64,000 bases of DNA, taken from Spiroplasma_E ixodetis_B (GTDB taxonomy: Bacteria > Bacillota_I > Bacilli_A > Mycoplasmatales > VBWQ01). The position numbers were made by a program, and so were the translations under genes. Within the stretch, counting starts at the first letter, position 1. Each line of letters starts with the position of its first letter. The notes beneath the pieces are model-generated. The model was given only the letters and a program-made list of their open reading frames with translations, had not been told where the DNA came from and searched no databases. The stretch spans positions 1,412,173 through 1,476,172 of the forward strand of contig NZ_AP028955.1 of the NCBI RefSeq assembly GCF_040369795.1. The letters run 5' to 3'. Of this stretch, positions 53,647 to 64,000 are shown piece after piece.

Positions 53647-56014
53647 AGACATATTCCGTAAATAAAATTTTTAAAAGTCAATTAATAATTTAAAATTTAT
53701 TTTATAATTTCTTTATTAATAAATTAATAAGGTGTTGATAAAAATGAATTTTGAAAATTTAAAAAAACTAAAAAATGAACAATTTTATAGATATTTTGGT
53801 ATAAAACGTTTTCATTTTGATGAAATGTTAACAAAATTAATTGAAATAGAAAATTTTAAAAAAAATAAAGGTAGAAAATATAAACTTTCAGTTGAAGAAA
53901 GATTGATGATGACTTTAGTATACTGAAAAGAATATTATACTTTTTTCCAAATGAGTATTAAATATAAAATGAGTGCATCAAGTTGTTTCCGAAATATTAC
54001 TTGAGCAGAAAATAAAATTAGTGATGACAAAGATTATCAGTTTTTAAAAACGAAATATAAATCAAAAATTGAGAAAAAACAAGAAGATTTAAATGAATTT
54101 CAATTTTATTTAATTGATTCAACTGAAATTGAAATTGAAAGACCAACTAAAAAAAACTACAGTTAGAATATTTTTCTGGTAAAAGTTGAATGTTTTCTAT
54201 AAAATTTCAAATTATATATAACTTTTTTAATAAAAAAATTGTTGATATTTTTGCTGATAATGGAAAAGTACATGATTTTCAAATATTAAAAAATTCAAAT
54301 CTTGAATTTTCAGAAAAAACAATAATTATTGGTGATTTGGGATATCAAGTAATACAAAATATTTATAAAAATACTATATTACCGATTAAAAAAACTAAAA
54401 ATAAAAAATTAACTAAACAAGAAAAAATCTACAATAAAATTATTTCAAAAATTAGAATTAAAATTGAACATGTTTTTGCTTGATTAAAAATATTCAAAAT
54501 TTTAATAAATAAATGTAGAAAAGAGGCTTTTTAAAAATCTGTGTATCTTTTTACAAAGTTACTAGTTTAGATTAATTATATCTTCAAATTTTATCATAAA
54601 ATGAGCAATTGCTGTATTTCAATTTTGAATGGGCATTGTTCATTTTTTTGTTATATTTTCAATTGCTAAGTAAAATATTTTAAAAAATGCCATATCATTT
54701 GGAAAAACTTTTTTATTTCTAATAACTTTTCGTAATTGACTATTAACAGATTCAATAGCATTTGTTGTATAAATCACTCTTTTGATTTCTGCAGGATAAC
54801 TAATAAAAACCATTAAATTATCTCAATTTTTATATCATGATTTAGCAATTTGAGGATATTGTTTATTTCATTTACTTTCAAAAGATTCTAAAGCTTGCAT
54901 TGCTTGTTCTTCACTACATGCACTATAAATTGGTTTTAAATCTGTAACTAGTGATTTTATATGTTTGTATGAAACATATTTTAAACTATTTCTAATTTGA
55001 TGAACTATGCATAATTGATGTTCGGTTTTAGGATAAACTGATTGTATTGCTTCTGACATTCCTGTTAAATTGTCGCTACAAACAATAAGAATATCATTTA
55101 AGCCTCGATTTTTCATTTCTGTGAAATTAGATAATCAAAACTTAGAACCTTCATTTTCACTAATTAATAAACCTAAAATATCTTTTTTACCTTCTAAATC
55201 AACTCCTAGTGCTATATAAACTGATTTGTTAATAATGCGTTTATCTTGTCGTACTTTAACACTACTATACAATCAAAATAAACAATCGGATAAACACTTT
55301 CTAATGGCCGATTTTGTCATGCTTTAACATCATCAATAACATCATCAGTAATTTGACTAATAAAACTTTCGCTAATATCAGCACCATGATATAAATCTTG
55401 TAACTGCATTCTAATATCTGATAAAGTCATGCCTTTGGCATATAATGAAAGAACTTGTTGATCAAAACCATCAAATCTTCTTTGTCTTTTTGCAACTATT
55501 ACTGGCTCAAAATTACTATTACGATCTCGTGGTACATTAATCTCAATTTTACCTTGTTGAGTTATTAATTTTTTTGAACTTATACCATTACGAGCATTTT
55601 GACTATTATTATGTTGATGTTTTTAATATCCTAAATAATTTTGCATTTCAGAATTCAACATTTTTTCAACTAATCTTTTTGTTAATTCTTTATATAAACA
55701 TCCCTCTTTAAAAACTGTTGTTAAATCTTCATTATTTTTTAGTAATAAATCTACTACTTTTGATATTGGATCATTATTATTAATATTTTGTTTTTTAGAC
55801 ATAAGTACCTCACTCTTTCTAGTTATTTAATTTTATTTACTAGAATTAATTAAACATAGTTATTTTTTGTAAGTTACACAGATTACTAAACATTACCTAT
55901 AAATTTATTTTTAAAGTATTTTTTTAAAAATATTAACTTCTATAATTATTAACACTAAAAAATTTATAAATATTATTATTGACAATTGATTAAATTTATT
56001 TACGGAATATGTCT
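53647..56014 (+). mobile_element. ISa copy 12, interrupted by ISc with an adjacent deletion
   Basis: Left end at 53647 and right end GGAATATGTCT at 56014. ISc copy 7 replaces about 250 bp of ISa between 54522 and 55898. The flanks (ACT and ATA) do not match, so a neighbouring rearrangement is likely. Confidence 0.8.
54523..55897 (-). mobile_element. ISc copy 7 (IS256-like), degenerate
   Basis: 1375 bp with both ends. The transposase (start about 55801) has a TAA in the YLGY region and an indel near 55262. No 8-bp duplication, consistent with an adjacent deletion. Confidence 0.85.
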
Positions 56015-56469
56015 ATATTATTTTGAATTTTATCTTCTTTTTTCTTGAAATTAAAATAATATGTTGATTTAGAGATTTTTAAAAAACAACACATTGTACG
56101 AATTTTATATTTAACTTTATTTTTAGTAATAATTTCTATTTTCCGCCTATTATTAGTGCTGCTTGCTTTAAAATATCATTTTCCATTCTTAATTTAATTA
56201 ATTCATTTTCTTCAACAGAACGGTTATCTTTGGTTTTAAAACTGCCTGAATTAGTAAATTGCTTAATTTGATTATAAGTAGCAGCTCTTGTAACGTTGTA
56301 CTCTTTAGCAAGACAAGACACTGACTTACCACTTTGATATAAAGCTGCTATTTGTTTTTTAAATTCATCAGTATATGAGTTAATATTGGCCATAATTATA
56401 ATTCCTTTCTTTTAACTAATTTGTTCACTTGTCTACGTAATTAGTGTCCAATAAAGTGGATCCCATCCA
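56015..56469 (-). mobile_element. ISd fragment (5' end)
   Basis: 455 bp ending ATCCCATCCA. It holds OrfA and the first part of OrfB, and is cut on its left by ISa. It also truncates the lipoprotein gene at 56470. Confidence 0.85.
56136..56393 (-). CDS. ISd OrfA variant
   Basis: 85 residues from ATG 56393; as ISd copy 2 OrfA but seven residues shorter, having lost the KELKQLR-type heptad of the coiled coil. An in-frame deletion of one leucine-zipper heptad. Its OrfB partner is missing. Confidence 0.65.
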   Translation of the reverse strand: MANINSYTDEFKKQIAALYQSGKSVSCLAKEYNVTRAATYNQIKQFTNSGSFKTKDNRSVEENELIKLRMENDILKQAALIIGGK

Positions 56470-58021
56470 ATTTTAAATTCAGCAATATCTGCTTTACAAT
56501 TTACAGTTGGAGTTGTTAAAAATTTTAAGTTTTGTTTAACAAATAAATTTAATGAAACATCGTATTCTACTTTTTGATCTACTAGTTCAACTTTATTTGT
56601 TTCTTGTTTTAATCCTTTATATAAATTTAATTTAATTTTAATTGTAATAAAATTTTCTGAACCAATAATTAAACCTTCTTGATCTTCTGCAGAATATATT
56701 GCTACTAATTCATTTTCTTTAACTTCAATATTTTTATCTTTGGAAATTTTTTGAACCGGAACTGTATTATTAATTGGTACTATAATTGTTGCTAAATCTA
56801 CTGTTAATTTTGATCAAAGAAAATCATATGTATTATTTTCTTCGTTATATTTAATACCAAAACCTTCTAAATTATTAAAGTCATCAACATTATAACTAGA
56901 AGCAAATGATTTACTTAAAATACTTTCTGATGTTTTACAAGCGACTATTGCTGTTGAATAGCTAACGAAAGTAATGTTTACTCATATCTTGAAAAATAAA
57001 ATCAATCGCTTTTTTAATATTTGGTCAATAATTTGGTAATATTTTTCTTATATTATGTTTTATAGCAAATCAAAAATGTTCAATTGGATTTAAATTAGGA
57101 GAATATGGTGGAAGAAATAATAGTTTGCATCCAGCATTTTCAATTAATTGTTGTGTTAATTTAGATTTATGAAACGTTGCATTATCTAAAACTATAATTT
57201 GTCCACGCTTTAATACTGGAATTAGTATATTTTTTACATATGATTCAAAAATTTTACTGTTGCAATGTCCTTAAAATGCTCATAGGGCTTTTAATTTACC
57301 TTTATTTAGCGAACCAATTATACTCATTCTTTTTATTTTATATGCGGATTTATTATCAAATAATCTTTTACCTTTTTCAGATCAACCATATTTATAAAAT
57401 TCATTATCATCAATTCCAGATTCATCAATATATACTAAATCTTCATTCATTATTTTAGCTATTTCTTTTAAAAAATCTTCTTGTTTATTTTTATCTCTTT
57501 GTTCATATAGAAAAGTTTTTTTATATGTATAATTTAGTTTTTTGAAATAGTTATAAAATATTTCTTTAATCATATCACCAAATTTTTCAATTACTTTTCG
57601 AACTGTAACATCTTTATTTTGCGCTAAATAATTTTTTAATTCATCTAAATCCTTTATTTTGTGGCTATGTCCTTTTTGATAATTCAAAATTGGTTTTATA
57701 TGCCCAGTTTCTTTTTTTCTTTTTCTTCATAATAATAAAGTCTTTCTAGTAATATTGAACACTTTACAAATTTCTTTAATTTTCATGTTTTTACTTTCAT
57801 AGGCTTCTATTACTTTTCTTCGTAAGTCTTCACTGTATGGTTTTGGCATAATTTAATCTTCCTAATCTATTTTAAATATTGCTGAATTGTAATTTTAAAT
57901 TCAAAAACTGTTTAAATTACATATTATTATTTTACATTATTTATGAGTAAAAATTACTTTAGTTAGTTATACTTACTGTTGTAAATCCAATGGTTCCTAA
58001 AATATTTAATCATTTTTTCAT
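56470..58021 (-). pseudogene. Lipoprotein gene split by ISb and 3'-truncated by ISd
   Basis: Removing ISb copy 7 (56959-57969) joins MKKWLNILGTIGFTTVS from 58021 to TTAIVACKTSESILSKSF, restoring a signal peptide with lipobox AIVAC. The insertion is exactly within the signal peptide. The mature part (about 140 residues visible, FLWSKLTVDLATIIVPINN) is cut by the ISd fragment at 56469. Shine-Dalgarno GAGGG. The protein can no longer be exported as a unit. Confidence 0.75.
56959..57969 (-). mobile_element. ISb copy 7
   Basis: 1011 bp. The ends carry one change each, and the left TA has mutated to AA. The transposase (start 57849) has a TAA replacing a Glu codon (AFEGH) near 57270. Confidence 0.88.
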
Positions 58022-58080
58022 TTTTATAAAAACCCTCTTTTTTATGAACTTATTATATTATTATTTTTAAAAAAAATAAA

Positions 58081-58134
58081 AAAATACATTTTTAAATGTC
58101 AACAATATTTTTTATTGATTAAAATGTATTTTTT
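58081..58134. terminator. Bidirectional terminator between convergent sides
   Basis: AAAATACATTTT / AAAATGTATTTT with A and T runs on the outside. It follows the DJ-1/PfpI gene on the minus strand; the rest of 58022-58226 is AT-rich. Confidence 0.5.
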
Positions 58135-58226
58135 ATATTTAAAATTATTATTTTAACTGTATAAAAAGTATAGGCCATTAACTATTTTAAAAGTAATAAC
58201 TTTAACTTTATATAAAAAAATACAAA

Positions 58227-58790
58227 TTAAAAAACTAATTGTTTTTTAATTTGTTCATAAATTTCTTTACTTTCTAAAACTTCAATTAACTTTAAACCAA
58301 ATTCAAATGCAGCACCAATTGATTTTCCAGTTATAATATTATTATCAACTACTACTTTTTCATCTAAAATAATACTTTTATTTAAACCAATATTAGTGCC
58401 TGGATAATGTGTAATTTTTTTGTTATCTATTAAATTTAATTGCCCTAAAATTTGGGGTGCTGCACAAATAGCAGCAATAAACTTATTACTATCTTTAGCA
58501 AAAATAACTAACATTGATTTTAATAATTCATTTTTGTTTAAGTTTTCTACTCCAATTTTACCACCCGGTAAAATTAGCATCTTATAACTTAACAAATCAA
58601 TATCGCTGATTTTCTTTTCACATAAAATAAAAACATTATGACTTGATTTGATTTTTAAGTCATTTTCAATACTTACTAAATCAATAACAATATTAGCCCT
58701 TCTTAATAGATCAATAGTAATTATTACTTCACCCATTTCATAGCCTGTTGCTAAAAAAATAGCTACTTTAAACTTCTCATTATTACTCAT
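58227..58790 (-). CDS. DJ-1/PfpI (ThiJ) family protein
   Basis: 187 residues. The nucleophile is Cys109 in FIAAICAAPQILG, with the conserved Glu18 in FLATGYEMGE and a nearby His in ITHYPG, as in DJ-1-type proteins. MLILPGG is the family strand-turn. Members act as deglycase/chaperone-like or amidotransferase-like proteins; the specific role is not clear here. The start overlaps the end of tatD by 8 bp, so they are probably translationally coupled. Confidence 0.88.
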   Translation of the reverse strand: MSNNEKFKVAIFLATGYEMGEVIITIDLLRRANIVIDLVSIENDLKIKSSHNVFILCEKKISDIDLLSYKMLILPGGKIGVENLNKNELLKSMLVIFAKDSNKFIAAICAAPQILGQLNLIDNKKITHYPGTNIGLNKSIILDEKVVVDNNIITGKSIGAAFEFGLKLIEVLESKEIYEQIKKQLVF

Positions 58791-59628
58791 TATTTCTTTT
58801 CAATTCATTATTTAATTTAAAAACATTAATAGCGTTTTCCATAGTTGCATTAATAATACTTTGTTTTGGGATCTTCTTTAATTCAGCTATTTTATTAACT
58901 GTAAATATTATATTTTCTGGATGATTAATTGTTAATCCATTTTTGGGATTTTTGCCTCTTTTTGGTTCAGGAGTTAAATATGGCGCATCTGTTTCAACTA
59001 ATATTTTATTAATTGGTATATTTTTTGCCACCTCTTGTAACTTCAAAGCATTTTTATATGTCACATTACCTGCAAAAGAAATATAAAAACCTTGTTTTAT
59101 AAATTTTTCAGCTATTACTTTTGTTCCTGTAAAACAATGAAGAACACCATTAGTAATATTTTCTTTTTTAATAATTTCAAAAGCATCTTCAAAAGCATTA
59201 CGAATATGTAATAATACAGGTAATTTATGTTCTTTAGCTAATTTTAGTTGTTCAATAAATCATTTTTTTTGCAATTGTGGTTCTGTAAATTTATGATAAT
59301 AATCTAATCCAATTTCACCAATAGCAACTACTTTACCGGTTGCTATTAATTTTTTCAATTCTGAAATAGTATTACTATCGCAAGTATTTACTTCTGTTGG
59401 ATGAATGCCTACGGCTGCATAAAGATTAGGAATTTTTTCTTCACTCTCAAATTCATAAATTTGACTAACAGTTTGCTTACTAGTATTTAAGTCAAAACCA
59501 ACATTACAAATACTACCAATGCTATCACCTGCTGAATAAGCATCAGTTAATAATTTTAATATTTCTGTTTCATCATAATGTTTTGACATTAAATGACAAT
59601 GAGTATCAAAAATTCCATTATTAGCCAT
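58783..59628 (-). CDS. tatD: TatD family metal-dependent hydrolase
   Basis: 281 residues, TIM-barrel amidohydrolase with DNase activity in characterised members. Metal ligands are in FDTHCHL, GEIGLDYYHKF, LLHIRNAFED and LHCFTGT; ETDAPYLTPEPKRG is the C-terminal signature. I chose the ATG at 59628 because AGGAAG precedes it and it starts directly before the barrel. An ATG at 59661 would add 11 basic residues overlapping the mnmE end. It lies 17 bp after mnmE and overlaps the DJ-1 gene. Confidence 0.93.
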
Positions 59629-59645
59629 ATATTTTAACTTCCTTT

Positions 59646-61001
59646 TTATTTTCCTAAACAAAATCTTTTAAAAATTTCATCTAATAAATTAGTTTCAAAT
59701 TTTTTACCTTGCATTTCTAAAATCTTATTTCATGCAGTTTGTAAGTGAACAATAATTAAGTCTATTGAAATATTCCTTTTTAAATCTTTTAATGCTTCTG
59801 AAATACTAAGTTCAATTTCATCCAAATATGCTAATTGTCTTGTATTCGCAAAAAGTAATTCTTTATCAAAATTAATTTCAGTAGTTATAATTTTATTTTT
59901 TATTCCTAAAATTAGATTTTCAATTTCGCCCATTATTGCACTAACTTTTACCACATTAAAATTATTTTTAATGTCTAATTTTAATTTTAACCTTAAATCC
60001 GTTTTATTAATAGCGATAAGGTAATTTTTATGTTTTATTTTTCCTAATAATTGTTTATCCTCAACACTTAAATCTTTTGAACCATCAAGTACTAATATTA
60101 TTAAATCTGCTTCGTTTAAAGCCTTATGCGATTTATCAATACCTGCTTTTTCGATATCATTTAAAGTATGACGTATACCTGCTGTATCAATTAATTTTAA
60201 ACTAATATCACCCAAATTAATTTTGCCTTCTACCAGATCTCTTGTTGTTCCTTCTTCATTAGAAACAATAGCTTTATCTTCATTTAAAAGCACATTTAAT
60301 AGGGAAGATTTTCCAACATTAGGTTTTCCAATAATAACTGTATTAATCCCCTCTTTTATAGTTTTAGTAATTTTACTATGTTCTTTAATAACTTTTATTT
60401 TATTTAAAAATTTTTCAACTAAAGGAATAACATTATTAATTGTTTTTTCCTCAACTCCATCGTATTCAGGATAATCAATATTAACTGTTATATTAGCAAT
60501 TAAAGTTAGTAATTCTGAAGATAATTCATCAATTAGCAATCTTGTTTTACCACTTAAACTATTAATAGCAGTTTTTAAAATAGTATTATTTTCAGCCATA
60601 ATTAAATCATTAATAGCTTCTGCTTCAATTAAATCAATTTTATCATTTAAATAAGCTCTTCTCGTAAATTCTCCTCTTGTTGCCATTCTGATACCTGTAG
60701 ATAGTAATAATTGCAAAATTTTTTGTGTTATTAGCACTCCACCATGACAATTAATTTCAATTGTATCTTCACCTGTAAAAGATTTGGGAGCGCGATAACA
60801 TGACAAAACAACTTGATCAATTTTATTCTTATTATGATCAATAATATATCCTGTTATTAAAGTGTGACCTTTCTGATTTAAAATATTTTTATCAAAAACC
60901 TTATTTAATAACTCATAAGTATCTTTTCCTGAAATCCTAATAATACTGATTGCTTGATTTAAAGGTGCAGTTGCAGTTGCAGTAATAGTATCATTTAACA
61001 T
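59646..61001 (-). CDS. mnmE: tRNA modification GTPase MnmE
   Basis: 451 residues, normal length. With MnmG it forms the carboxymethylaminomethyl group on U34 of certain tRNAs. The N-terminal folate-binding domain begins DTITATATAPLNQAISIIR. The G domain has GKPNVGKSSLLN, GTTRD, DTAGI and NKTD. The C-terminal FCLGK provides the conserved Cys. One TGA near the C-terminus is Trp; without it the essential tail would be lost. First gene of mnmE-tatD-DJ-1. Confidence 0.97.
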
Positions 61002-61023
61002 TTTTTCCTCTTTTCATTTAAAC

Positions 61024-61048
61024 AATCTAAGATTTTAAATCTTAGATT
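61024..61048. terminator. Hairpin between jag and mnmE
   Basis: AATCTAAGATTT / AAATCTTAGATT, almost perfect. No long T run. It lies 41 bp past the jag stop and may separate the two transcripts. Confidence 0.5.
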
Positions 61049-61089
61049 ACTCTAATTTTCCAATCTAATTACTACATGTCGGTTATAAC

Positions 61090-61649
61090 CTAACCTATAC
61101 CTTCAGAAAAACTTGATATTCCTTCAATATTTTTAACTATTTCATGTATAATTTTTCTTTGGTTATTAGGCATTGATTCAAAATGAAACATTTCTTTACT
61201 TATTCTTATTTTTTTTATAATTTCATATATTCTAATTTTAAAATTTTGTTTTTGAATATTTAAATAATTATTAACATTTATTACTATTTGATAGTTTCTT
61301 TTAAATTTTGTTTCTAAATAAGTAATAAGTAAATTTTGTAAAGCGCTAATTGTATAACCTTTTTTGCCAATTAAAATTGAATTTTTATTCTTACAATTAA
61401 TATTAATATAAAATTTATTACCATTTAATATTATTTCTTCTTGATAATTTTTTATATTAAAAAGTTTCAATAAATAATGTCATTTATCATTCAAATAATT
61501 TTTAACATCATTTTCATTAAAAATAAAAAATTTATTAATAGTTTTAAATAAACATTTTTCTATACCTAATTTTATATAAAATGTTTTGGGGCAAATTTTT
61601 GATAGTTTTTTTCTAAATCAATATTTTTTTTAAATGATTTAATTTCCAT
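61090..61649 (-). CDS. jag: Jag/KhpB RNA-binding protein with an apparent frameshift
   Basis: KH domain signature IGKKGYTISALQNLL and R3H-like MPNNQRKIIHEIVKN identify Jag/KhpB, encoded next to yidC as usual. A good start (ATG 61649 after GGAG) reads MEIKSFKK, then an A8 run (61623-61630) puts the rest out of frame; nine A would join it to the rest (WFRKKLSKICPKTFYIKLGI). Either a sequencing error in the homopolymer, transcriptional slippage, or a true mutation. The total would be about 186 residues. Confidence 0.8.
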
Positions 61650-61674
61650 CTTTTTTTCTCCACATTATAATAAA

Positions 61675-62856
61675 TTACTTATTTTTTTTAGGTTGAACAA
61701 ATATTTCAGATTTTGTAAATATCTTTTTAATCTTACTTGAAAATGGTGTACTAATTGTACCATTTTTTTTATAACAACTACGTTTATGTTTATTATAGTA
61801 ATGAAAACCAAGAGTTTGAAATATTTGTAATATTCCAGAAATAATTCAATAAATGCCTAATCCTGAAGGAGCAACACATACATAAAATAAAAACATAAAA
61901 ATCATAACGCTTTGAATAATAACTTGTTTTTTTAACGCAACTTTTGCTTCTTTAGTTTTATTCTTCTGTCGTGAACGATTTAAAAACATCGGTAATAACA
62001 TAGAAACTAATTGTGTTGGTATATATATAACAATAATTATTAAATACATAAATTGGCCATGAGTAACCATAGTTCATGGTTGTTCAACTAAACTAATAGC
62101 ACCAACAACAGTATTTTTTAATAAATTAGTTGATTTCATAACAGTAAACATAGCTGTTAAGAAAGGAAGTGATAAAAACATTGGAATAAAAGCAGCCATT
62201 GGATTTATTCCTTCTTTTTTATAAATAGCCATTAATTCCATTTGTTGTTTTTGTTTTGCACTTGGATGACGTGAATGTTTATATTTGGCTTGAATTTCGG
62301 AAGTTTTCATTTGCACTGATTGCATTTTTTCCTGATTTTGTTGGGCTTTAAAAGTAAATACTAATGTAATAAGTTTAATAATTAACGTTGTAAAAATAAT
62401 AGCAAAAATAACACTTACTGATCAGTATTTTGAATTTACATCAACTCCACCACTTAATCCGGCAGAAATACTAACTAAGATTCAAGCGATTGGATAAACA
62501 AACATTCCAAAGAACGGTGATTTAGTTTGCGTTCAAGCTTCACTTCATGTTCTAATCCCTGTAAATCCATATTCATAAATATTATTACCATTAAAATGAA
62601 AAATGTGATTTTTTGCTACATCACTGTTACCAATAAGTAATTCAAAAAAAACAGCGGCTACATTATATCTTTGAAAATCATAAGCTGAAATAACATCACT
62701 AGTTGCAACATTAGGATCACCCATAGTCTGACCACAACCTCAAAGTGTTGACATCAATAAAAAAGTACCTAAAATAATTTTAGTTCATTTTCATATTATT
62801 TTTAATCAAACGTTTTTTTTCTGTTGTTCAGGAAATAAAAACTTTTTATATTGCAT
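61675..62856 (-). CDS. yidC: Membrane protein insertase YidC/OxaA
   Basis: 393 residues. The N-terminal helix ends in a lipobox-like LWGC (STLWGCGQTMG), as in Gram-positive YidC lipoproteins. The core has five hydrophobic segments, with KYKHSRHPSAKQKQQMELMA as the cytoplasmic coiled loop and NPMAAFIPMFLSLPFLTAMF. It ends in a basic tail. It inserts membrane proteins with or without SecYEG. Shine-Dalgarno AGGAGAG. It starts 13 bp after the rnpA stop, the usual rpmH-rnpA-yidC-jag order. Confidence 0.95.
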
Positions 62857-62869
62857 TAAATTTACTCTC

Positions 62870-63199
62870 CTATAACGGGATTTTCATTAAAAGATGTAAT
62901 AAAGAACTAAGATTTTCTTCATATGTATTAGATAAATAATTTTTTCTAATCATAATTACTATATCTACTGGTCAATCTTTTTTAATATCTACTAACATTC
63001 CTCGTACTTGACGTTTAATCTTATTACGTGCAAAAGCAAAACGAACTAGTTTTTTTCCTACTGATACGCCTACTCGTATAGTTTCAAAATCTACTCTATT
63101 CATATAATAGATAAAAAATTGACCATTTGAAATACTTTTTCCTTCATTAATTAAATATTTAAAATGATGATTTTTCAAAAGGCGGTATTTTTTTTCCAT
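62870..63199 (-). CDS. rnpA: Ribonuclease P protein component
   Basis: 109 residues, normal length. It supports the RNase P RNA in 5' tRNA maturation. The N-terminus YRLLKNHHFKYLINEGKSI and the RNR-like motif FAFARNKIKRQVR are characteristic. One TGA (KKDWPVDIVI) is Trp. It lies between rpmH and yidC. Shine-Dalgarno AGGTGA. Confidence 0.95.
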
Positions 63200-63229
63200 A
63201 TTTTGTTCACCTTATTTTATTTTTTTAAA

Positions 63230-63364
63230 CTATGCTGTTAATTTTTTACGTCCTCTTTGACGTCTTCTTTTAATAACATTAATCCCTGTTGCAGATTTCA
63301 TTCTTGCAAAAAAACCATGAACTTTTTGATGTTTTCTCTTACTTGGTTGATATGTCGGTTTCAT
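63230..63364 (-). CDS. rpmH: 50S ribosomal protein L34 (bL34)
   Basis: 44 residues: MKPTYQPSKRKHQKVHGFFA, ending RRRQRGRKKLTA. Exact family length and pattern; basic protein of the large ribosomal subunit. Start after AAAGGAGAAAAA. Classic position next to dnaA and divergent from it. Confidence 0.97.
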   Translation of the reverse strand: MKPTYQPSKRKHQKVHGFFARMKSATGINVIKRRRQRGRKKLTA

Positions 63365-63630
63365 TTTTTTCTCCTTTTTTTTAAAAATTATAATAAAAAA
63401 TCATTAAGAACATTCTAACATAATATTTATATCTTAACAAATTATTCTGTTTATTTTTAATAAAAACAATATTATTTTAACAAAAAAATAAATCATTTTT
63501 AATATTAAATAATAAATATTATTTTTTTTATTTTTTTAAAAGTATAATACAGATTATAATTATAAAAAAGTTATCAACATTAATCCACAATTTATCCACA
63601 ATAATTATATTAATTAAAGAGGTTTTTAAA
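63365..63630. promoter_or_regulatory. dnaA upstream region, candidate oriC
   Basis: 266 bp between divergent rpmH and dnaA, extremely AT-rich. There is a perfect DnaA box TTATCCACA at 63592-63600 and a one-mismatch box TTATCAACA at 63571-63579. A -10-like TATAAT sits at 63543-63548. The region most likely holds the dnaA promoter and part of the replication origin; further boxes may lie beyond dnaA, outside the window. Confidence 0.65.
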
Positions 63631-64000
63631 ATGAATAACACTGATAATAAGCGAGAAAACTTTCAAAACATTTGAAATAAAGTTAGAAATTTTCTTCAAT
63701 ATGATGAAATGATTGATCCAAGTGTTTTTAATAACTATATTAAAAACACTTATATTTATGATATTTTTGAAAATAAATGTTTAATTATTGTTGATTCACT
63801 ATTCGCAAAAGAAATTTTAACTAAAAATATAACATTTAAAGTTAAAGAAATTTTAGAAAGAATTATTCAACAAAATCTTCAAATTGAATTTTTAGAACTC
63901 AATGAAGCAAAAAAACAAAAAATATATGTAGAAAAAGATTTTGTTGAATTTAATAAATTGCAACAAATTAAAAAACAATTTCAATTTAATAACTTTGTTA
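63631..64000 (+). CDS. dnaA: Chromosomal replication initiator DnaA, N-terminal part
   Basis: First 123 residues; the gene runs off the window. Domain I pattern (FQNIWNKVRNFL, DPSVFNNYIKN, LIIVDSLFAKEIL) followed by a Lys/Gln-rich linker. The ATP-binding domain III is not visible. Shine-Dalgarno AAAGAGG. Identification rests on domain I similarity, DnaA boxes and the rpmH-rnpA-yidC neighbourhood. One TGA is Trp. Confidence 0.9.

Noticed and set aside
60223..60474. Plus-strand frame opposite mnmE
   Set aside because: Antisense to a well-conserved GTPase gene.
63580..63589. TTAATCCACA as a third DnaA box
   Set aside because: It has one extra base relative to the 9-mer TTATCCACA, so spacing within the box is wrong.

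Overview
The window looks like a Mollicutes chromosome, most probably Spiroplasma. TGA must be read as tryptophan to keep rpsG, fusA, tuf, mnmE, yidC, rnpA and almost every other gene open. The DNA is extremely AT-rich, several lipoproteins carry mycoplasma-type signal peptides, and one segment resembles a filamentous spiroplasma virus (plectrovirus). The genus is an inference; I cannot name the species. All coordinates below assume translation table 4.

Layout. 0-8.8 kb: end of a membrane protein, HU, a small lipoprotein, then the translation block rpsL-rpsG-fusA-tuf and a nitroreductase. 8.8-20.8 kb: a pile of insertion sequences (IS) surrounding a small module of unrecognised genes (10.9-12.6 kb), with IS nested up to four deep. 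20.8-24.9 kb: decayed plectrovirus-like genes with a GC-rich run of hairpins. 25-32.5 kb: a lipoprotein, an IS1595-like element carrying an IS630-like copy, a YfcC-type transporter and an amino-acid permease. 32.5-36 kb: more IS fragments. 36-50.7 kb: an integrated plasmid or conjugative-element remnant (parA, VirB2/VirB6/PrgI/VirB4/VirD4-like genes), nearly all broken by IS insertions, frameshifts or TAA codons. 50.7-58 kb: IS pile-up and a lipoprotein gene split by an IS. 58-64 kb: IS-free core block leading to the origin: DJ-1/PfpI, tatD, mnmE, jag, yidC, rnpA, rpmH, the dnaA-box region and the start of dnaA.

IS inventory (labels are mine). ISa: IS5-like/HARBI-type, about 1.15 kb, ends AGACATATTCCG, 3-bp target duplication AAT or ATT. 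ISb: IS630-like, 1011 bp, ends TAGCTAACTAAAG, TA target. ISc: IS256-like, about 1.37 kb, ends GGTAATGTTTAG and GAGGCTTTTT, 8-bp duplication. ISd: IS3-like (IS150 type), about 1.22 kb. ISe and ISf: two IS1595-like transposases. An 80-bp non-autonomous element (MITE) occurs three times and shares 28 bp of one ISc end. Nested copies and target duplications allow several interrupted genes to be rebuilt in frame.

Caution. Many frameshifts sit in A or T runs, including one in the conserved gene jag. Homopolymer sequencing error and real decay both need to be considered. The TAA nonsense codons scattered through phage, plasmid and IS genes point to real decay. I saw no rRNA or tRNA genes and no CRISPR array.
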